Source: RGIG6353 sp045594565 | Lineage (GTDB): Bacteria > Bacillota > Clostridia > Oscillospirales > SIG627 | Direction: 5' to 3' | DNA length: 40,269 nt | Assembly: GCA_045594565.1 (NCBI GenBank) | Contig: JAZNYT010000092.1 | Location: 1 to 40,269 of the forward strand | Shown: positions 37,531 through 40,269 of the stretch, piece by piece | Layout of the letters: the number at the start of each line of letters is the position of its first letter | Numbering within the stretch: the stretch's first letter is position 1 | The notes under the pieces: generated by a model | The model's database searches: none | What the model was told of the DNA's origin: nothing | The model's input: the letters and a program-made list of their open reading frames with translations, nothing else | Translations under genes and position numbers: made by a program

Positions 37531-38382
37531 GTGGAAAAGATGAAATCAACAGGGTTCGAGGGCATTATTGACAAAATAGCTGCTTCTGCTCCCACACCGA
37601 CAGAGGGAGTAGTAAAAGGAGAAGACGGCTTGCTATATTGTGAGAAGTGCGGAAAACCACGACAGTGCCGTATCATCGTCTTTGACAAAGAAAGAATCGT
37701 TAACTGCATTTGCCAATGCGAGATGGATAAGCATAAAGCAGAGGAAGAACGCAAACGAAAAGCGGAGCTCGATAAAAAGATAGAGCGCTACCGAAAAATG
37801 GGCTTTCCCGAAACGGATATGGCTGACTGGACGTTTGCAAACGACGACGGCTTAAATCCGAAGATTACAAACGCTATGAAAGCTTACGTCGAGCATTTTG
37901 ACGAATTTAAGGAGCAGGGAAAAGGCTTGCTCCTTTACGGAAACGTAGGAACAGGAAAAACCTACGCAGCAGCTTGCGTTGCAAACGCCCTTATCGACAA
38001 AGGAGTGCCGTGCTTAGTAACTAACTTTGCGCGGCTTGCAAATACCTTGCAGGGGCTTTACGACGGCAAACAAGAGTACATTGACAGCTTAAATAGATTT
38101 GACCTTTTGGTAATAGACGACCTCGCAGCGGAGCGCAACACGGAGTACATGCAGGAGCAGGTATTCAACATTATCAACGCCCGATACGTAGCGGGACTGC
38201 CGATGATTATTACCACCAACCTTACTGGGGAGGAGCTTAAAAACCCTGACAGCCTCAGTAAAGAACGTATTTACAGCAGGATACTGGAGCGTTGTCACCC
38301 GATTATCGTAAACGGCAGCGACAGACGCAAAAGCAAGCTCAAAGATGAGCATAGCAGAATGAAAGACATACTCGGCGTATAG
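37531..38382 (+). CDS. DnaC-like helicase loader / replicative ATPase
   Basis: 283-aa protein from GTG 37531 with GGAGAG upstream. The N-terminus has a Cys cluster (CEKCGKPRQC, then CICQC, residues 37-63) like the Zn region of DnaC/DnaI. The AAA+ part has Walker A GNVGTGKT at 137-144, Walker B DLLVIDDL at 191-198, and an Arg finger near RIYSRILERC. It loads the host DnaB-type helicase at the phage origin. It follows the initiator gene after 13 bases, the standard arrangement. Confidence 0.9.
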   Translation: MEKMKSTGFEGIIDKIAASAPTPTEGVVKGEDGLLYCEKCGKPRQCRIIVFDKERIVNCICQCEMDKHKAEEERKRKAELDKKIERYRKMGFPETDMADWTFANDDGLNPKITNAMKAYVEHFDEFKEQGKGLLLYGNVGTGKTYAAACVANALIDKGVPCLVTNFARLANTLQGLYDGKQEYIDSLNRFDLLVIDDLAAERNTEYMQEQVFNIINARYVAGLPMIITTNLTGEELKNPDSLSKERIYSRILERCHPIIVNGSDRRKSKLKDEHSRMKDILGV

Positions 38383-38394
38383 GAGGCGGAGGAA

Positions 38395-38583
38395 ATGAGC
38401 CTTGTGAAAGGACAGGACGAAGAAAAGTACCTGAGGACTATATCTGCTCTTAGAATTATACAGCGGAGCAGGAAAGCGCTGACGGAGCAGCAGTACAGAA
38501 CGCTCAAAGGACAATGCTTAGCAGGAGATTATCCTGCGGCCTTGAAAGGCCTTGAAAAAATAATCAGGAGGAAAAGCCGATGA
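38395..38583 (+). CDS. Hypothetical small helical protein, 62 aa
   Basis: 62-aa basic helical protein (MSLVKGQDEEKYLRTISALR, then IIQRSRKALTEQQYRTLKGQ). The YRTLKGQCLAGDYPAALKGL segment resembles short phage proteins found after DnaC-type genes. AGGAGGCGGAGG precedes ATG 38395. It overlaps the next gene by 4 bases. Function unknown; it may be a replication accessory protein. Confidence 0.7.
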   Translation: MSLVKGQDEEKYLRTISALRIIQRSRKALTEQQYRTLKGQCLAGDYPAALKGLEKIIRRKSR

Positions 38584-38750
38584 GTGAAGACCTTTTCAGC
38601 TTATACGTAGAATACTGTGGCGATAAGCCTATTGCTTACCGATACGGAGAGCCGTGGGTAGCGCAGCAGCTTTTAATGGAGGGCGGATACAAAACCCCTG
38701 AGGAAGCAAAAGAAAAATGGTTCGAATATTTGAAGAGCAGGGAGGGCTAA
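38580..38750 (+). CDS. Hypothetical small protein, 56 aa
   Basis: A 56-aa frame (MSEDLFSLYVEYCGDKPIAY, then GEPWVAQQLLMEGGYKTPEE) overlaps the previous stop (ATGA) and has AGGAGGAAAAG upstream. It is acidic and helical with no known motif. Tight packing and a strong ribosome site support real translation. Function unknown. Confidence 0.65.
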   Translation: MSEDLFSLYVEYCGDKPIAYRYGEPWVAQQLLMEGGYKTPEEAKEKWFEYLKSREG

Positions 38751-38752
38751 CA

Positions 38753-39055
38753 ATGGACGAAAAACTCATCAGCGCAGCGGTGCTGATAGAGCATTTTACT
38801 AACATGAAAAACTTAGGATTCGACGTTATGCCGTTTTCCTTTATCAAAAATTCGATAGAAAGCGCACCTTCTGTAGAAGCAAAACCTGTTGTTTGTGCTC
38901 ATTGGATAGATAAAGGCTGGGAGGGTGGTATGGTGTGCTCAAAATGCGGAGGAAGCGCTATTGAGGGAAGATACGAATACCAAATACTTTCAACCTGTTG
39001 CCCTCACTGCGGCGCTCCAATGATTCCAATAGAAGTAGAGGAGGCAGCGAAATGA
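38753..39055 (+). CDS. Zinc-ribbon protein, 100 aa
   Basis: 100-aa protein. ATG 38753 follows GGAGGG closely and is preferred to an in-frame codon at 38717. The N-terminal half is helical. The second half has two Cys pairs, MVCSKCGG and TCCPHCGAPM, forming a treble-clef or zinc-ribbon fold, with the lead motif AHWIDKGWEGG common in phage zinc-ribbon proteins. Likely protein or nucleic-acid contact. It overlaps the next gene by 4 bases. Confidence 0.78.
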   Translation: MDEKLISAAVLIEHFTNMKNLGFDVMPFSFIKNSIESAPSVEAKPVVCAHWIDKGWEGGMVCSKCGGSAIEGRYEYQILSTCCPHCGAPMIPIEVEEAAK

Positions 39056-39417
39056 AAATCAGCAGGAATCCGACCATAGCTTACCAGCAGGGATACAAAG
39101 AGGGAATGGAACACAGGAGGAGCGAAGATACGCTCGTAGGATTTGAATTTATGCAGTCCATTCTACTTATGTGCCTTTATAACGTAAACGTTGACGGCGG
39201 CTATCTTTCGAGGCCGAAGCTTGTGAAGCTTTACACAGAGCTGCAGAAAGAGCTCCGCAAAATGAAAAACGACTTTATAGAGCCTGATGGAACTATCTCA
39301 AACGAGGACAAAATAGGCCTTTTGTGGTCGCATGACGACACAGTAAGAAAATGGCTTAAAATGCCGAGGGATACAAATTTTTATGCAGAGGAAGCAGCAG
39401 AGGAAACAGAGGAATAA
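39052..39417 (+). CDS. Hypothetical protein, 121 aa
   Basis: 121-aa protein; ATG 39052 (MKISRNPTIAYQQGYKEGME) overlaps the zinc-ribbon stop. It has a helical start (YQQGYKEGME.RRSED), a hydrophobic helix (FEFMQSILLMCLYNVNV), then charged residues and an acidic tail. Its type is seen near small phage accessory genes in Firmicutes. No enzyme motif. Function unknown. Confidence 0.68.
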   Translation: MKISRNPTIAYQQGYKEGMEHRRSEDTLVGFEFMQSILLMCLYNVNVDGGYLSRPKLVKLYTELQKELRKMKNDFIEPDGTISNEDKIGLLWSHDDTVRKWLKMPRDTNFYAEEAAEETEE

Positions 39418-39430
39418 GGAGCTGGGGAAA

Positions 39431-39694
39431 ATGAAATGCGAGGAAATCAAAAGAGCGGTTGAACTATTAAAAGCGGAGCGGGAGGGCAGACTCATTGAAC
39501 TGCCTTGCAAGCTTGGCGACAGAATACAATTCTACTGGGGTAGGAAGCTCGTTACAGGATTTGTGGAAGACATATTCATTGATACGAGGGTAGTTGGAAT
39601 TTGGAGCGCCGAAACAGGAAAAGTAACCTTGAATTTTGACAGCTTCAAACGGAGCGTGACTATTTTAGAAGAAAAGACAGCGGAGGCTATTTAA
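39431..39694 (+). CDS. Hypothetical small protein with SH3-like pattern, 87 aa
   Basis: 87-aa protein. ATG 39431 (MKCEEIKRAVELLKAEREGR) has AAGGAG upstream; a longer in-frame start at 39383 lies inside the previous gene. The helical start is followed by beta strands (IELPCKLGDRIQFYWGRKLV, then GFVEDIFIDTRVV), like short SH3 barrels of small phage accessory proteins. Function unknown. It overlaps the next ATG by one base. Confidence 0.68.
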   Translation: MKCEEIKRAVELLKAEREGRLIELPCKLGDRIQFYWGRKLVTGFVEDIFIDTRVVGIWSAETGKVTLNFDSFKRSVTILEEKTAEAI

Positions 39695-39912
39695 TGAGCA
39701 GGAAAAGTGATAATGGATTTTCCAACACTATTTGCTGGGACTGTGAAAACGCAGTTCCAAACAAAAAAGGAAGAGGCTGCAGCTGGAGTATGAGTTTCGA
39801 GCCAGTAGAGGGCTGGGACGCGGAGCGCAGCGACCTGAATATGCAAAACAGAAAGCAGGGCGACATAGAAAGCTATATCGTAAAGAGTTGCCCATTATTC
39901 AAACAAGGTTAA
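39694..39912 (+). CDS. Small Cys-rich protein, 72 aa
   Basis: 72-aa protein with Cys in TICWDCENAV, RGCSW and KSCPLF, a spacing compatible with one metal site. It starts MSRKSDNGFSNTICWD from ATG 39694. Such small Cys-rich phage proteins often occur in runs; a similar partial gene follows. Function unknown. Confidence 0.65.
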   Translation: MSRKSDNGFSNTICWDCENAVPNKKGRGCSWSMSFEPVEGWDAERSDLNMQNRKQGDIESYIVKSCPLFKQG

Positions 39913-39923
39913 GAAAGGCAGAG

Positions 39924-40083
39924 GTGATAACTACGAAAAAAAGTGACTGTTTCGCTTTCGAGTGTTACGAATGGGGCAGCGGGTGCAGAATAATCAACAC
40001 CGAAGATTACGACAAAGAATACTGCGAAAAATGCAAGTTCTACAAAACGAGAGAACAGCTCGAGGAAGAGGAGAAGAAAACTC
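39924..40083 (+). CDS. Partial small Cys-rich protein, cut by adapter junction
   Basis: From GTG 39924 (AGAGGTG context), the frame encodes MITTKKSDCFAFECYEWGSG, then CRIINTEDYD, CEKCKFYKT and an acidic stretch to base 40083, where an adapter begins. About 53 residues are real and the 3' end is missing. Cys pairs suggest a small metal-binding domain like the previous gene. The frame stays open through the adapter and a duplicate of part of the gene (186 bases, divisible by three), which must not be read as a tandem-repeat protein. Confidence 0.65.
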
Positions 40084-40167
40084 AAGTCGGAGGCCAAGCG
40101 GTCTTAGGAAGACAAGTTAAGGTGACAACTCCTTGGCTCACAGAACGACATGGCTACGATCCGACTT
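40084..40167 (+). other. MGI/BGI library adapter with 10-base index, not phage DNA
   Basis: Bases 40084-40115 match the DNBSEQ forward adapter (32 bases, begins AAGTCGGAGGCC). Bases 40116-40125 (GTTAAGGTGA) have the position and length of a sample index. Bases 40126-40167 match the reverse complement of the DNBSEQ reverse adapter (42 bases, ends TACGATCCGACTT). I recall these sequences exactly. The segment is an assembly contaminant. Confidence 0.97.
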
Positions 40168-40269
40168 GGTGCAGAATAATCAACACCGAAGATTACGACA
40201 AAGAATACTGCGAAAAATGCAAGTTCTACAAAACGAGAGAACAGCTCGAGGAAGAGGAGAAGAAAACTC
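40168..40269 (+). repeat. Artificial copy of 39982-40083
   Basis: All 102 bases equal 39982-40083. Combined with the 84-base adapter between, this is one turn of an insert-plus-adapter circle, as made in DNA-nanoball libraries, joined into the contig. It should be removed before analysis. Confidence 0.95.

Noticed and set aside
39924..40269. Apparent tandem-repeat Cys protein at the right end
   Set aside because: The repeat is created by adapter read-through; the residues between the copies are coded by the adapter.
1..40269. Complete circular genome from terminal overlap
   Set aside because: The shared end sequence is adapter (20 bases at the left, the same within the right-end adapter), so it is not evidence of circularity.

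Overview
The window is almost one complete temperate siphophage genome of a low-GC Gram-positive (Firmicutes, probably Clostridia/Lachnospirales-type gut) host. The evidence is strong AGGAGG-type ribosome binding sites, frequent GTG/TTG starts, an HK97-type head module, a long-tail module with tape measure, Dit and Tal proteins, an LLH-type holin, an amidase endolysin, a tyrosine integrase and a DnaC-type helicase loader. It is a metagenomic-style assembly rather than a clean molecule. Bases 1-20 and 40084-40167 match MGI/BGI (DNBSEQ) library adapters, and 40168-40269 is a copy of 39982-40083 created by reading through an insert-adapter circle. Only about 21-40083 should be treated as biological, and circularity or completeness is not shown.

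Layout. (1) 104-2247: two tandem ParB/Srx-fold genes and an SPL-like radical SAM enzyme directly upstream of the terminases. (2) 2241-4389: phased AT-rich repeats, TerS (P27 type) and TerL. (3) 4404-10277: an unusual 6-kb block of small beta-rich, lectin-like and carbohydrate-binding proteins placed between TerL and portal, probably host-recognition or decoration proteins. (4) 10379-15804: portal, ClpP-like prohead protease with a very acidic tail, HK97 capsid, connector and neck proteins, major tail protein. (5) 15872-23062: tail assembly chaperones with a -1 frameshift, tape measure, Dit, Tal and a DUF859-type distal protein. (6) 23081-25085: holin-like membrane proteins and amidase, closed by a strong terminator. 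(7) 25138-33266: early/middle genes on the same strand, driven by three near-identical promoters with a shared TACC-N6-GGTA operator. Two units have the same order: promoter, 63-aa gene, twister ribozyme, large gene. The large genes are a MoxR/CobS-type AAA+ ATPase and a DUF7192-like, possibly VWA-like partner. Then come a Zn-ribbon/HTH protein, a membrane-anchored 3D-domain protein, Gp157, MazG and an SSB-like protein. (8) 33267-34501: candidate attP region and leftward integrase. (9) 34675-36593: HTH/Xis-like genes, VRR-NUC nuclease, and a previously easy-to-miss antisense ribbon-helix-helix gene divergent from ardA, with four 11-bp operator-like repeats. (10) 36617-38382: promoter, a structured leader RNA with a predicted kissing loop and terminator, an initiator gene with internal iterons, and the helicase loader. 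(11) 38395-40083: small accessory genes, several Cys-rich.

How it works together (inference): after entry the ArdA/RHH unit and the operator-promoter units would be expressed early. The initiator, loader, SSB-like and Gp157 proteins would support replication. The rightward late block (ParB/rSAM through lysis) would package and build virions. The integrase, a Xis-like protein and several small HTH proteins would manage lysogeny, although no classical CI-type repressor was recognised. The most notable features are the duplicated ribozyme-split operons, the kissing-loop leader RNA, the ParB-ParB-radical SAM cassette and the RHH/ardA control region. Family names are from recognition of sequence motifs by eye; no database search was run.
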